Shown piece by piece: positions 43,380 to 56,537 of a stretch of DNA of 64,000 bases; position 1 is the stretch's first letter; each line of letters opens with the position of its first letter. The notes beneath the pieces were generated by a model. It was not told the DNA's origin and did no database searches. It saw only the letters and a list, made by a program, of their open reading frames with translations. Source of the stretch: Ralstonia pickettii DTP0602 (lineage in GTDB: Bacteria > Pseudomonadota > Gammaproteobacteria > Burkholderiales > Burkholderiaceae); the NCBI GenBank assembly GCA_000471925.1, contig CP006667.1, positions 2,604,001 to 2,668,000 on the forward strand. Direction: 5' to 3'. The position numbers were made by a program, and so were the translations under genes.

Positions 43380-44111
43380 TCAGACCTGGGGCATCGATGC
43401 GGGATCTTGCTGCCTCGGGTCGATGCCTCGTCCAAACGCATGCAAGGCTGCGACATCCAGTACATGGATCGTGCCGTATTGCATTCGAACCAGGCCAGTT
43501 GCCTCAAGTTCATGCAGGGCGCGATTCACGACCTGACGGGACAGGCCACACAGGCGTGCGATCTCCTCCTGTGAAATCCGCAGGACGTCAGACGTAGCCG
43601 TGCATAGTGCCGGGTTGAACAGTTCCGCGACGCAAATGGCTACCTGGGCCGTGGTTGTCTGCATGCGGTAACTCTCCACGACCGCTACAAACTGGCCGAG
43701 TCGCGCGTTCAACTGGCGCACCAGAAACTGGTTGAAGCTCAGGCTAGTTTCGAACAGCCAGTCAAAGGTCTCTGCTGGCACCAACGCGATCCAGCTGTCG
43801 CGCAGCGTGACCACTTCGTAGGGGCGAAGCTCGTGCTTGAGCAGTGCCCCTTCTCCCAGCCATCCGCCAGTAGAAACGCCGATAAACGTGGTTCCCCGCC
43901 CATCCGGCGATACGGTATTGACCTTCACCATGCCGTCCAGCACGCCGACCCAATGCAGGGCCGCTGCGCCTTGCTGGCAGACCAGCGACCCCGCGGCGTA
44001 GCTCGACACGCGGGTGTCTCGTTCAACGCGCCCCCGCTGCTCTGCAGAGAGGTGTTGCGCCCACGGCGCTTCCAGCAGGCGATCGCGCATGACGGCGTAT
44101 GAATCCGGCAA
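43380..44111 (-). CDS. Crp/Fnr family transcriptional regulator
   Basis: The 243-residue protein has an N-terminal cyclic-nucleotide-binding fold (VKVNTVSPDGRGTTFIGVSTGGWLGEG, cited here as TTFIGVSTGGWLGEGAL) and a C-terminal winged helix (ISQEEIARLCGLSRQVVNRAL). It has no N-terminal Cys cluster of Fnr type, so it is not an oxygen sensor of that kind. cAMP-binding residues are not clear. Many Burkholderiales copies control nearby catabolic genes. It converges on the molybdenum hydroxylase operon and lies 56 bp after the TetR gene on the same strand. Confidence 0.88.
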   Translation of the reverse strand: MPDSYAVMRDRLLEAPWAQHLSAEQRGRVERDTRVSSYAAGSLVCQQGAAALHWVGVLDGMVKVNTVSPDGRGTTFIGVSTGGWLGEGALLKHELRPYEVVTLRDSWIALVPAETFDWLFETSLSFNQFLVRQLNARLGQFVAVVESYRMQTTTAQVAICVAELFNPALCTATSDVLRISQEEIARLCGLSRQVVNRALHELEATGLVRMQYGTIHVLDVAALHAFGRGIDPRQQDPASMPQV

Positions 44112-44167
44112 GAGTCCCTCGCAAGAACTAGATTAGTGGACCGGCGCTTCCAAGGCGCCCCCGCGCG

Positions 44168-44863
44168 TCAAGCGTTGCCCGCCCTTCTCAAGGCAGCCCC
44201 GACTTCTCCATAGAATGCCCGCAACTTCTCCACCTTGACATCCACAGGCAGCAAGGCGGGCCACAACAGCGCCACCATATCCCTGGCCGTCTTCTCGATA
44301 TCCACCTGCCGCTGCCGGGCGATTGCGTCCCACAGGATGTGCTCCATCGGCCCGAGGATTGCCGAGCGCAACAGGCTCAACGGCAAGTCATCCCGGATCT
44401 CGCCGTTGTCCCGCGCCCGCGCCAGCAAGTCCATCAACGGCGCCGTATAGCGGCGCTGCAGCGGTACAAACACCTCTCCGAGCCCCGGCCCTTTGGCACG
44501 CCCCTCCGACAACACCAGCGCACACAAGCCCGTTCCCTGGATCAGGAACAGCCTCAAGTGCGTCCTGACATAGAACTCCAGCTGCACCTTTGTGCTCTGC
44601 CCGTGCGGCATGCCTTGTTCCACGGTGCCGATGATCTCGTCATACCAGTCCTCGATCACGCGTGCGCATAGCTCGCGCTTGCCATGGAAGTAGGTGAACA
44701 CCGTGCCCTCGGAGATGCCCAGGCGCTGGGCGATCTCGGTGGTCGTGGTTCGCTCATAGCCGAGCTCGGCGAATACCTCGCGGCTGACGCGCAGGATGTC
44801 CCGGATGCGTTGCTCCGCCTTGGCGCCTGCCGGCACACGGCGGGGCGATGTGACGTCTTCCAT
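44168..44863 (-). CDS. TetR family regulator (LiuQ-like candidate)
   Basis: The 231-residue TetR protein has the helix-turn-helix TTTEIAQRLGISEGTVFTYFHGK near residues 37-60, and a ligand-binding C-terminal domain. It is divergent from the acyl-CoA ligase/liu operon. In Betaproteobacteria a TetR regulator named LiuQ is reported to control leucine/isovalerate genes, so this is a candidate by context. The promoter on its side has a perfect TATAAT (44896-44901, minus strand). The operator-like TTGAG-N5-CTCAA (44921-44935) covers its -35 region, suggesting autoregulation. Confidence 0.88.
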   Translation of the reverse strand: MEDVTSPRRVPAGAKAEQRIRDILRVSREVFAELGYERTTTTEIAQRLGISEGTVFTYFHGKRELCARVIEDWYDEIIGTVEQGMPHGQSTKVQLEFYVRTHLRLFLIQGTGLCALVLSEGRAKGPGLGEVFVPLQRRYTAPLMDLLARARDNGEIRDDLPLSLLRSAILGPMEHILWDAIARQRQVDIEKTARDMVALLWPALLPVDVKVEKLRAFYGEVGAALRRAGNA

Positions 44864-44879
44864 CTTGATTGAGTCCTTG

Positions 44880-44895
44880 CTTGCCCGAAGGCAAG
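44880..44895. promoter_or_regulatory. Palindrome near the TetR start
   Basis: CTTGCC and GGCAAG pair across CGAA, just downstream of the TATAAT of the TetR gene (44896-44901). It would form a small stem in the TetR leader mRNA or serve as an extra operator. No other copy was noticed in the gap. Confidence 0.3.
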
Positions 44896-44920
44896 ATTAT
44901 AGGGCCGGCTCAACCCTTAC

Positions 44921-44935
44921 TTGAGCTTTACTCAA
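44921..44935. promoter_or_regulatory. Candidate TetR operator 1
   Basis: TTGAG and CTCAA are a perfect inverted repeat around CTTTA. The site covers the -35 region for the TetR promoter whose -10 (TATAAT) is at 44896-44901 on the minus strand. The same half-sites recur at 45096-45110. Confidence 0.6.
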
Positions 44936-45095
44936 TTTTAGGTTGCCATTTCGATCTGCACCATGTATTTTTCAATCATCGCACCAACGGGCGTCAGGCG
45001 GACCTCGAAAGAATACCTCGAAATCCTAGCAACCAGCCAACAATATCCGGGAAAACCCGGAGACGCCGCCCCAGAATCCATCGATACGATGTTTG

Positions 45096-45110
45096 TTGAG
45101 TAACACTCAC
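45096..45110. promoter_or_regulatory. Candidate TetR operator 2
   Basis: TTGAG-TAACA-CTCAC repeats the architecture of the site at 44921 with one mismatch in the last base. It lies 43 bp before the ATG of the acyl-CoA ligase, so binding would block the liu operon promoter. Confidence 0.6.
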
Positions 45111-45153
45111 AAATGTCAACGAGACGAACCACAACCGGGCTTTGGAGACAAGT

Positions 45154-46878
45154 ATGACGATGCAGGCCGAGTCCTCTTCCACCACCCTGCCGATTGGCGG
45201 GCTTTCGCATGTGAAGGGGGACACCACCATTCCGCTGTCGGAGCAAACCGTGCCGGAGTTGCTGGCGCAAACGGTGGCGCGCCACCCCGAGCGGGAAGCC
45301 GTTGCCTTTCGCGAGCAAGGGGTGCGCTGGAACTGGCGCGAATTCTCCGACGCCGTGGACGCACTGGCGGCAGGCCTGCACACGTTGGGGCTGGCGAGAG
45401 GCGACCGGGTCGGCATCTGGTCCCCCAACCGGGTCGAGTGGCTGGTCACCCAATTCGCCACCGCGCGGCTGGGGCTGGTGCTGGTGAACATCAATCCCGC
45501 CTACCGCCTGTCCGAGCTGGAATACGCGCTGAACAAGGTGGGCGTCAAGGCGATCGTCGCGGCGGAAGCCTTCAAGACCTCACGGTACCTGGAGATGCTC
45601 CAGGTACTCGCCCCGGAACTGGCCACCTGCGCGCCGGGCGAACTGCAGGCGGCGCGGCTGCCGGCCCTGCGCTGCGTCATCCGGATGGGCGACGACCATA
45701 CGCCCGGGATGCTCCGCTATGCCGATGTGATTGCGCGCGGCACAGGCGTGGCGCGGTCGACGCTGGATGCCATCACGGCACAGCTGGATCGCCATGACCC
45801 GATCAACGTGCAGTTCACCAGCGGCACCACTGGCGCGCCCAAGGGTGCCACGCTGACCCATCGCAATATCGTCAACAACGCGCGCTTCATTGCCATGGCG
45901 ATGCGTTTCTCCGAGCAGGACAAGCTCTGCATTCCGGTGCCCTTCTATCACTGCTTCGGCATGGTCCTGGCGGTGCTGGCCTGCGTGTCCTCCGGCGCGG
46001 CAATGGTGTTCCCCGGCCAGGCCTTCGAGCCGGAAGCCACCATGCAGGCAGTCAGCGAAGAGCGCTGCACGGCGCTGCATGGCGTGCCGACCATGTTCAT
46101 CGCCCAGCTCGATCACCCGAATTTCTCGCGGTACGACTTCTCTTCCCTGCGCACCGGCATCATGGCAGGGTCACCCTGCCCGATTGAGACCATGAAGCGC
46201 GTCGTGTCGCAGATGCACATGTCCGAGGTGACCATCGCCTATGGCATGACAGAGACGAGTCCGGTTTCCTTCCAGAGCAGCACCACCGATCCGCTGGACA
46301 AGCGCACCACCACGGTCGGCCGCATCCAGCCGCACCTCGAGGTCAGGATCGTGGATGCGGCAGGTGCCACGGTCCCGGTAGGCGAAACCGGCGAGCTGTG
46401 TACCCGCGGCTATTCGGTGATGCTGGGCTACTGGGATGACGAGGCGCGTACCGCCGAAGCCATCCGCGACGGCTGGATGCACACCGGCGACCTCGCCACC
46501 ATCGACGCCGAAGGCTACTGCAACATCGTCGGCCGCGTGAAGGACATGCTGATTCGCGGCGGCGAGAACATCTACCCGCGCGAGATCGAGGAGTTCCTGT
46601 TCCGTCATCCGAAGGTCCAGGCGGTCCAGGTGTTCGGCGTTCCCGACCAGAAGTACGGCGAGGAGGTCTGCGCGTGGATCGTGCTCAAACCCGGCGCGAG
46701 CGCCACGGAGGATGAAATTCGCGATTTCTGCCGCGACCAGATCGCGCATTACAAGATCCCGCGCTACATCCGCTTTGTCGACGAGATGCCCATGACCATC
46801 ACTGGCAAGGTACAGAAATTCGTGATGCGCGAGCACATGACGCAGGAACTGAAGCTCAGCGAATCCAGGACGGCCTGA
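45154..46878 (+). CDS. AMP-binding acyl-CoA synthetase
   Basis: The 574-residue adenylate-forming enzyme has the motifs [40 protein letters not shown] and the C-terminal catalytic Lys region [12 protein letters not shown]. It activates a carboxylic acid to its CoA ester, here probably a branched or medium-chain acid entering leucine/isovalerate breakdown. The ATG at 45154, 7 bases after GGAGA, is preferred to a TTG at 45142. It is the first gene of the liu operon and is followed by a 9-bp-stem hairpin before liuA. Confidence 0.92.
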   Translation: MTMQAESSSTTLPIGGLSHVKGDTTIPLSEQTVPELLAQTVARHPEREAVAFREQGVRWNWREFSDAVDALAAGLHTLGLARGDRVGIWSPNRVEWLVTQFATARLGLVLVNINPAYRLSELEYALNKVGVKAIVAAEAFKTSRYLEMLQVLAPELATCAPGELQAARLPALRCVIRMGDDHTPGMLRYADVIARGTGVARSTLDAITAQLDRHDPINVQFTSGTTGAPKGATLTHRNIVNNARFIAMAMRFSEQDKLCIPVPFYHCFGMVLAVLACVSSGAAMVFPGQAFEPEATMQAVSEERCTALHGVPTMFIAQLDHPNFSRYDFSSLRTGIMAGSPCPIETMKRVVSQMHMSEVTIAYGMTETSPVSFQSSTTDPLDKRTTTVGRIQPHLEVRIVDAAGATVPVGETGELCTRGYSVMLGYWDDEARTAEAIRDGWMHTGDLATIDAEGYCNIVGRVKDMLIRGGENIYPREIEEFLFRHPKVQAVQVFGVPDQKYGEEVCAWIVLKPGASATEDEIRDFCRDQIAHYKIPRYIRFVDEMPMTITGKVQKFVMREHMTQELKLSESRTA

Positions 46879-46881
46879 CGC

Positions 46882-46906
46882 GCTGGCGCCAGTGCACGGC
46901 GCCAGC
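46882..46906. other. Intercistronic hairpin
   Basis: GCTGGCGCC and GGCGCCAGC form a perfect 9-bp stem with loop AGTGCAC directly after the ligase stop. With no T run it is more likely an RNA-stabilising or partial attenuating stem than a full terminator inside the operon. Confidence 0.45.
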
Positions 46907-46949
46907 CATTCCCCCCGATCCCACAGACAACACCAGAGACGACACCGCT

Positions 46950-48131
46950 ATGAACACCCTCCCCGGCCTCAAGTTCGACCTCGGCGAAGACATCGAAATG
47001 CTGCGCGATTCCGTGCGCGCCTGGGCCCAGGCCGAACTGGCCCCGCGCGCCGCCGAGATCGACCGCACCGACCAGTTCCCGATGGACGCCTGGAAGAAGA
47101 TGGGCGACCTGGGCGTGCTCGGCATCACCGTGGCCGAGGAATACGGCGGCGCCAACATGGGCTACCTGGCGCACATGATCGCCATGGAAGAAATCAGCCG
47201 CGCCTCGGCCTCGGTCGGCCTGTCCTACGGCGCGCACTCCAACCTGTGCGTGAACCAGATCCACCGCAACGGCACGCCGGCGCAGAAGGCCAGGTACCTG
47301 CCCAGGCTGGTGTCGGGCGAGTGGATCGGCGCGCTGGCGATGAGCGAGCCCAACGCCGGCTCCGACGTGGTCAGCATGAAGCTGCGCGCGGAGCTCAAGG
47401 GCGACCGCTACGTGCTCAACGGCACCAAGATGTGGATCACCAACGGCCCGGACTGCGATGTGCTGGTGGTTTACGCCAAGACCGAGCCCGACCTGGGCGC
47501 GCGCGGCATGACCGCGTTTATCGTCGAGAAGGGCATGAAGGGCTTCTCGGTGGCGCAGAAGCTGGACAAGCTGGGCATGCGCGGCTCGCACACCGGCGAG
47601 TTGGTGTTCCAGGACGTGGAAGTGCCGGTCGAGAACATCCTGGGCGCCGAAAATGCCGGCGCCAAAGTGCTGATGAGTGGGCTGGACTACGAGCGCGCGG
47701 TGTTGTCGGGCGGCCCGGTCGGCATCATGCAGGCCTGCATGGACGTGGTCACGCCGTATATCCACGACCGCAAGCAGTTCGGCCAGAGCATCGGCGAGTT
47801 CCAGCTGATCCAGGGCAAGGTGGCGGACATGTACACCACGCTGCAGGCCGCGCGCAGCTACCTGTACACGGTCGGCAAGAACCTGGACGGGCTCGGCAGC
47901 GACCACGTGCGCCAGGTGCGCAAGGACTGCGCCGCGGTGATCCTGTACACGGCCGAGAAGGCCACCTGGATGGCGGGCGAGACCGTACAGATCCTGGGCG
48001 GCAACGGCTATATCAATGAATACCCCGCCGGCCGGCTGTGGCGCGATGCCAAGCTGTACGAGATCGGCGCCGGCACCTCGGAGATCCGCCGCATGCTGAT
48101 CGGCCGCGAACTGTTCGCCGAGACCATGTAA
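46950..48131 (+). CDS. liuA: Isovaleryl-CoA dehydrogenase
   Basis: The 393-residue acyl-CoA dehydrogenase matches the isovaleryl-CoA group in length and motifs: [37 protein letters not shown], and [19 protein letters not shown], where the catalytic Glu near the YER segment is characteristic of isovaleryl-CoA dehydrogenase rather than the C-terminal position used by others. It converts isovaleryl-CoA to 3-methylcrotonyl-CoA, passing electrons to ETF. It is 71 bp after the ligase gene and 77 bp before the carboxylase subunit gene, in standard liu order. Confidence 0.95.
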   Translation: MNTLPGLKFDLGEDIEMLRDSVRAWAQAELAPRAAEIDRTDQFPMDAWKKMGDLGVLGITVAEEYGGANMGYLAHMIAMEEISRASASVGLSYGAHSNLCVNQIHRNGTPAQKARYLPRLVSGEWIGALAMSEPNAGSDVVSMKLRAELKGDRYVLNGTKMWITNGPDCDVLVVYAKTEPDLGARGMTAFIVEKGMKGFSVAQKLDKLGMRGSHTGELVFQDVEVPVENILGAENAGAKVLMSGLDYERAVLSGGPVGIMQACMDVVTPYIHDRKQFGQSIGEFQLIQGKVADMYTTLQAARSYLYTVGKNLDGLGSDHVRQVRKDCAAVILYTAEKATWMAGETVQILGGNGYINEYPAGRLWRDAKLYEIGAGTSEIRRMLIGRELFAETM

Positions 48132-48208
48132 GCGCGCCATAGCCGTACGCCTGCCTTCGCCATCTGCCGACCGACAGCACCATCTCGCGGCACACCAAGT
48201 AGCACGAT

Positions 48209-49816
<1,608 letters not shown>

Positions 49817-49834
49817 CCACGACAAGGAAGATCG

Positions 49835-51850
<2,016 letters not shown>

Positions 51851-51946
51851 TATGGGCAGGTTGCCGACAAGGCTCTGGCCTGTAGGCGCGGTAGCGCAAC
51901 GTTGGTGCGGCAATGTGTTGAACGCGAGTCACCACCCTTGGTGAAC

Positions 51947-51978
51947 GCTCCCCTCTCCCGCTTGCGGGAGAGGGGAGC
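51947..51978. repeat. Stem-loop of dispersed intergenic repeat type
   Basis: GCTCCCCTCTCCCG and its exact complement flank a 4-base loop (CTTG). Pyrimidine/purine-sided stems with this sequence are common between genes in Betaproteobacteria, which I know from experience; I saw only one copy in this window. Confidence 0.55.
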
Positions 51979-52006
51979 AAACCGGCAGCACGCAGGCTTT
52001 GGCAGC

Positions 52007-52048
52007 AAAACGAGGTGGCATCGCAAGCGATGCCACCTCGTTTTTTTT
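52007..52048 (+). terminator. Intrinsic terminator of the liu operon
   Basis: A perfect 17-bp inverted repeat (AAAACGAGGTGGCATCG, loop CAAG, complement 52028-52044) ends in a run of eight T (52041-52048). It lies about 156 bp after the liuD stop and in front of the insertion sequence. Confidence 0.9.
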
Positions 52049-52108
52049 GCAGGAAGCACGGAGCCCGCAAACCGGGGAACTAGTCCTCGTTTCAGGCAAT
52101 ACGCACGT

Positions 52109-52177
52109 GGGTTCCGGCTAGCCCGAACTTTGACTTCCCAAATAGCCGGAACCCGCATCGACGCTGGGTTTCGGCTA
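52109..52177. repeat. Three copies of a 12-bp repeat at the left end of the insertion sequence
   Basis: GGGTTCCGGCTA (52109-52120) is followed by its exact inverted copy (52143-52154) and by a third, direct copy with one mismatch (GGGTTTCGGCTA, 52166-52177). The first copy straddles the outer edge of the element. It could fold into a hairpin that isolates the transposase gene from outside transcription. Confidence 0.55.
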
Positions 52178-54056
52178 TTTTTGAGACTATTATGTAGCCA
52201 TGTAACTTAGTATTTATTTGTGCTTGAATAAGTGTTCATGTATATCGAACACGTCCCGAACCGCAACTCGCCCCCCGCCATCCTGCTGCGCGAGTCCTAT
52301 CGCGACGGCAACACGGTCAAGAAGCGCACCCTCGCCAATCTCTCGTCGCTGCCCGCCGAGGTCATCGAAGGCTTGAAGGTGCTGCTACGCGGTGGCGTCG
52401 CGGTGTCGTCCGCCGATGAGGCCTTCGTGATCGAGCGCAGCCTGCCACACGGACACGTGGCCGCCGTGCTTGGCGCGGCGCGCGCCTGCGGCGCCGAGCA
52501 GTGGTTTGCATCGGCACCGGCCGCGCTGCGCTCGGTGGTGATGGCACTGCTGGTGACGCGGGTGGTGTCACCCGCTTCCAAGCTCGCCACGCATCGCATG
52601 TTGCGCGACGAGACCGCGACCCACTCGGTGTCTCGGCTGCTGAAGTTGGGCGACGTCGAACTCGAACAGGTCTATGCCGCGCTCGACTGGCTGGGAGAAG
52701 CTCAGGAAGGCATCGAGAAGCGCCTTGCCAGGCAGCATCTGAGCGGCAGTACGCTGGTGCTCTATGACCTCACTTCCACGTGGGTGACGGGACGCTGCTG
52801 CGAGCTTGCCGCCCACGGCTACAGTCGCGATGGCAAGCGCGACGACCCGCAGATCGTGTTCGGTCTGGTTTGCACTCGTGAGGGCTGTCCGGTGGCGGTC
52901 GAAGTCTTCGCCGGCAACACCGCCGATCCGGCTACCGTGGCCTCGCAGGTGGACAAGCTCAAGAACCGCTATGGCATCGAGAAGCTCGCGTGGGTGGGCG
53001 ACCGGGGCATGCTCACGCAGGCGCGCATCGACACGGTATTGCGCCCGGCTGGCCTGGACTGGGTGAGCAGCCTGCGCGCGCCGCAGATGGCCGCACTTGC
53101 CCGGGAGAAGGGCCCCCTTCCAGCCCTCGCTATTCGATGAGCGCAACCTGCTAGAGGTGACCAGCGAGGCGTTCCCCGGCGAGCGGCTCATCGTGTGTCG
53201 CAATCCGCTACTGGCCGAGGAGCGCAGCCGCAAACGCGAGGCGCTGCTGCAGGCCACCGAAGCCGAGTTGATGAAGATCACCGACGCGACCACGCGTGCC
53301 CGCAATCGCCTCAAGGGCACCGAGGAGATTGCCCTGCGCGTAGGCCGCGTCATCGATCACTTCAGGATGGGCAAGCACTTCGAGTTGAACATCACCGACT
53401 CGAGCTTCACGTGGGAACGCAAGGCCGAACAGATTCAGCAGGAGGCCGCACTCGATGGCCTTTACGTGGTGCGTACGAGCCTGCCGGCAACGGACTTGCC
53501 GGCTGAGGCGGCCGTGACGGCCTACAAGGGTCTGGCGGTGGTGGAGCGGGCCTTCCGTTCGCTCAAGACGGTCGATCTGCAGGTGCGTCCCATATTCCAT
53601 TGGAACGCAGCGCGCGTGCGCGCTCACGTCTTTCTGTGCATGCTTGCCTACTACATCGAGTGGCACATGCGCGAGAAGTTAAAGCCGATGCTGTTCGACG
53701 ATGAATACGTCGAGCTCGCGCGTACGGCCCGGCCCTCGCCAGTGGCCAAGGCACGACGCTCGGACCAGGCGAAAGCCAAGGACGCCACCAGGCTTGGCGA
53801 GGACGGCTTGCCGGTGCACAGCTTCCGCACGTTGCTCGATGATCTGGCCACGCTCGCGTACAACGTCTGTCACACACCCCTCAACCCGCAAGCAAAGATC
53901 GTCATGATCACGCGGCCGACCCCAGTTCAAGAAAAGGCCTTCCGCCTGCTCAACGTCAGCCCCGTCGCCTGTACCCAGTAATCGACTCGCTCGCGCGCAC
54001 ATAACCGTGAGAAATCAAAGCATTATGCGCGCCGCCAGCTCAAAGTTCGGGCTAGC
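52117..54056 (+). mobile_element. IS1634-like insertion sequence
   Basis: A transposase reading frame is bounded by 17-bp inverted repeats: GCTAGCCCGAACTTTGA (52117-52133) and its complement (54040-54056), giving an element of 1940 bp. The outer six bases GCTAGC are palindromic, so they can equally be a 6-bp target duplication flanking 11-bp terminal repeats (CCGAACTTTGA); IS1634 elements make duplications of about that size. The element inserted downstream of the liu terminator. Its transposase is frameshifted, so it is probably no longer autonomous. Confidence 0.8.
52238..53981 (+). pseudogene. IS1634-family transposase, frameshifted
   Basis: The first frame (MYIEHVPNRNSPPAILLRES onward) runs to a stop at 53140. 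The rest of the protein continues in another frame from about 53115 (FQPSLFDERNLLEV) to 53981. Joining the frames at a GGGCCCCC run (53110-53117) by removing one C gives a continuous transposase of about 580 residues. DDE-type features are visible: VLYDLTSTWVTG, WVGDRGMLT and a YKGLAVVERAFRSLK segment with the Glu. It may be a disabled gene, a sequencing artefact in the C run, or a slippery site that makes a fused product. Confidence 0.8.
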
Positions 54057-54192
54057 GCCTCTCTGGCTCTCCCGGTGACAATGATCCCAGGTCGGCCGCC
54101 CCGGCGCCGCGGAGGCAGCTCCTGGCAGAAGGAACTGACAGAGCCTCCTGCAGGCGGTCCAAGCTCAAATTGGCGAATTCAGGTGAAGAAAT

Positions 54193-54220
54193 AAAAAAAG
54201 GCCCCCTGCATCAGGGAGCC
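54193..54220 (-). terminator. Intrinsic terminator after the MFS gene
   Basis: Read on the minus strand, GGCTCCCTG and CAGGGGGCC form a near-perfect 9-bp stem followed by seven T (54193-54199). It lies 35 bp after the stop of the aromatic-acid transporter gene and marks the end of that minus-strand unit. Confidence 0.8.
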
Positions 54221-54254
54221 CCGAGGCGCGTTGCCGCACCCTCTGCATGCGACC

Positions 54255-55637
54255 TCAGTGGCGCAGTGTCGCCGGACGCGTGCCGGTTGCAACCGGCTCA
54301 GGAAGCTCGGCGCTGACGTCCTCGTCATGCGCCGAGGCCGAGCGGCGATGGTCCACCATTGCGATGGCGGCCAATGCAATCACCGCCGGCACGGCGATCG
54401 CGAAGAAGTTCTGCTGCAATGGCAGGTTCATCCCGACCAGGGTGCCGATCACGATCGGCGCCAGGATCGCGCCGCTGCGGCCGACGCCTGAAGCCCAGCC
54501 GATGCCGGTCGAGCGCACAGCCATGGGGTAGAACTGGCCAACGTATGCGTAGGCGAGGATCTGCGTGCCGATCGTCGTGGCGCCGGCCATGCCGACAAGG
54601 AAGTACAACATTGCGGTCGGAACCTTGTAGCCGAGCATGGAGATCGACACGGCCGCCAGCGCGAAGAACACCACCAGCACGTGCTTGATGTGAAAGCGGT
54701 CAGCCAGCCAGCCTCCGCCCACCGCACCAGCGATCGCGCCGAAATTCAACACCAGCACGAAAGTCAGCGCGGAGCCAAGGCTGTAGCCTGCATTGGCCAT
54801 CAATTTTGTCAGCCAGGAACTGAGCGCGTACACCATGAACAAACACATGAAGAATGCGATCCAGAACATGACCGTGCTGAAACCGCGTCCCTCATGGAAC
54901 AGGTGGCGAATCGGCGCATCGTCGGCCTTGTGCTCGGACGGCAGTGCGAAGCGGTCATTCGCATGCGGCTGGTAGCTCGGCTCCAGCTTCGCGACGGTTT
55001 GCTTCAGTTCGTCAATGCGGCCCGACTTGATCAGGAACGGCATCGATTCGGGCAGCGACTTCATGATCAGCGGGATCAGGATTGCCGGGAGTCCCGCCGC
55101 GACGAACACGGATTGCCAGCCGTAGGTCTCGATCAGGCCTTTGCCGAGGACTGCGGCCAACATGCCGCCCACCGCATACCCGCTGAACATCAATGTGACC
55201 ATGGTGCTGCGGATCCGCTTCGGCGAGTACTCGGTCATCTGCGCCACCACGTTGGGCATCACACCGCCGATGCCGAGGCCGGCAAGGAACCTGGTCACGC
55301 TGAACGTTACCGGGTCGCTGGTGAAGCCGGCCGCCGCGGTGAAGACGCTGAACAGCCCGACGCAGATGGCAATGGCCCGGCGACGGCCGATCCTGTCCGC
55401 GATCGTTCCCAGGAAAATGGCGCCGACCATCATCCCGAACAGCGCTGAGCTGACCATGAATCCCGCACTGGTCGAGTTGACGCCCATGTCCTTCATGATC
55501 GACGGCAGCGCGATCCCGGCGACTGCCAGGTCGTAGCCATCGAAGACGATGATGAGCGCGCACCAGAATAGTACGAGCCTGTGAAAACCATTGAAGCGGG
55601 CCTCGTCGGCCAGCTTGTGAACGTCGACTTGACGCAT
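54255..55637 (-). CDS. MFS transporter, aromatic acid:H+ symporter (AAHS) family
   Basis: The 460-residue protein has 12 membrane spans and the AAHS signature: IIVFDGYDLAVAGIALP in helix 1 with the essential Asp, GTIADRIGRRRAI in loop 2-3, and RFLAGLGIGGVMPN in helix 4. PcaK, BenK and related symporters import benzoate-like acids. The start at 55637 (MRQVDVHKLAD) is chosen over an upstream Met on family grounds. It is on the same strand as the GST and HMG-CoA lyase genes but about 225 bp away, and could supply an aromatic acid for any of the routes encoded here. Confidence 0.92.
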   Translation of the reverse strand: MRQVDVHKLADEARFNGFHRLVLFWCALIIVFDGYDLAVAGIALPSIMKDMGVNSTSAGFMVSSALFGMMVGAIFLGTIADRIGRRRAIAICVGLFSVFTAAAGFTSDPVTFSVTRFLAGLGIGGVMPNVVAQMTEYSPKRIRSTMVTLMFSGYAVGGMLAAVLGKGLIETYGWQSVFVAAGLPAILIPLIMKSLPESMPFLIKSGRIDELKQTVAKLEPSYQPHANDRFALPSEHKADDAPIRHLFHEGRGFSTVMFWIAFFMCLFMVYALSSWLTKLMANAGYSLGSALTFVLVLNFGAIAGAVGGGWLADRFHIKHVLVVFFALAAVSISMLGYKVPTAMLYFLVGMAGATTIGTQILAYAYVGQFYPMAVRSTGIGWASGVGRSGAILAPIVIGTLVGMNLPLQQNFFAIAVPAVIALAAIAMVDHRRSASAHDEDVSAELPEPVATGTRPATLRH

Positions 55638-55862
55638 TGCTTGTCTCCCCGGTGCTGCCTGCACCCATGTTGGCGGCCCGCATAACTCTGCAGGCCATTC
55701 CCCCGCGAACGTCGAGATTCAGGGGGGTTGTCTAATGACCGTAGCAGCATAGGCAATCCGTACGCATCGATCTGTCGTTGCAATGACAATCCGCGCCGGG
55801 GATTTCCCTAGCGCGTTCGCGCCCTGCCCCCATCAAGTAGAGGATGCGTCGCGCGCCGCCAC

Positions 55863-56537
55863 TTACGTGCCTGGCGCGGTGTCCGGCGCGGGGACAATCG
55901 AGATGCCCTGCGCCAGCGCTGCCGCCTCCTGGGCTTTCAGGGCACGGATGAAGCCGGGTCGCAGCTGCAAACGCTGCCAGTAATCCGCTATCGCCGGCGT
56001 GAAGCGCGGCTGAAGTCCCAAGTGCTGTGCGAGCAGCAAGGCGTAACTCACGGAAACATCGGCCGCGGTGAAACGACCCGAGCACAGGTATGCGTGCTTC
56101 TCGATGACCGGCTCCAATGTGCGCAATCGCGCCAGGAACCATTTCGCGTAATCCGCTGCGACGGTCGGCTGGCGCCGCTCTTCTGGCTCGAATCTCGAAT
56201 AGCGAAGGACCAGCGTCTGCGGAAACGTAAGAGTAGCCTCACCGAAATGAAGGTAATTCAGGTAGGCGCCGAAATCGTCCTCCCCTGCCTCGACCTGCAG
56301 CGAGGTGGGCGCACCGGTTGCGCAGAGGTACTGGCAGATCGCAGCCGATTCTGACATCCGGGTCGTCCCGTCGATCAGGAATGGAACCGTACCCAGCGGA
56401 TTGATCTCCAGGTAATCCCGCGACAGGACGCGCGGCGGGAAAGGAAGCATCACCAGCTCATATTGCCGGCCCAGCTCCTCCAGCATCCAGAGGGGACGGA
56501 AGGAGCGCGCACTCATGCAGTGATAGAGAATGGTCAT
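55863..56537 (-). CDS. Glutathione S-transferase family protein
   Basis: The 224-residue protein begins [19 protein letters not shown], a thioredoxin-like N-terminal domain with the glutathione contact ([10 protein letters not shown] and [10 protein letters not shown], where the cis-Pro and Ser lie). An all-helical C-terminal domain follows ([21 protein letters not shown]). The catalytic residue is not certain. It overlaps the end of the HMG-CoA lyase gene by 4 bp (ATGA), so the two are translationally coupled. A detoxifying or isomerase role in acid catabolism is possible but not shown. Confidence 0.85.
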   Translation of the reverse strand: MTILYHCMSARSFRPLWMLEELGRQYELVMLPFPPRVLSRDYLEINPLGTVPFLIDGTTRMSESAAICQYLCATGAPTSLQVEAGEDDFGAYLNYLHFGEATLTFPQTLVLRYSRFEPEERRQPTVAADYAKWFLARLRTLEPVIEKHAYLCSGRFTAADVSVSYALLLAQHLGLQPRFTPAIADYWQRLQLRPGFIRALKAQEAAALAQGISIVPAPDTAPGT

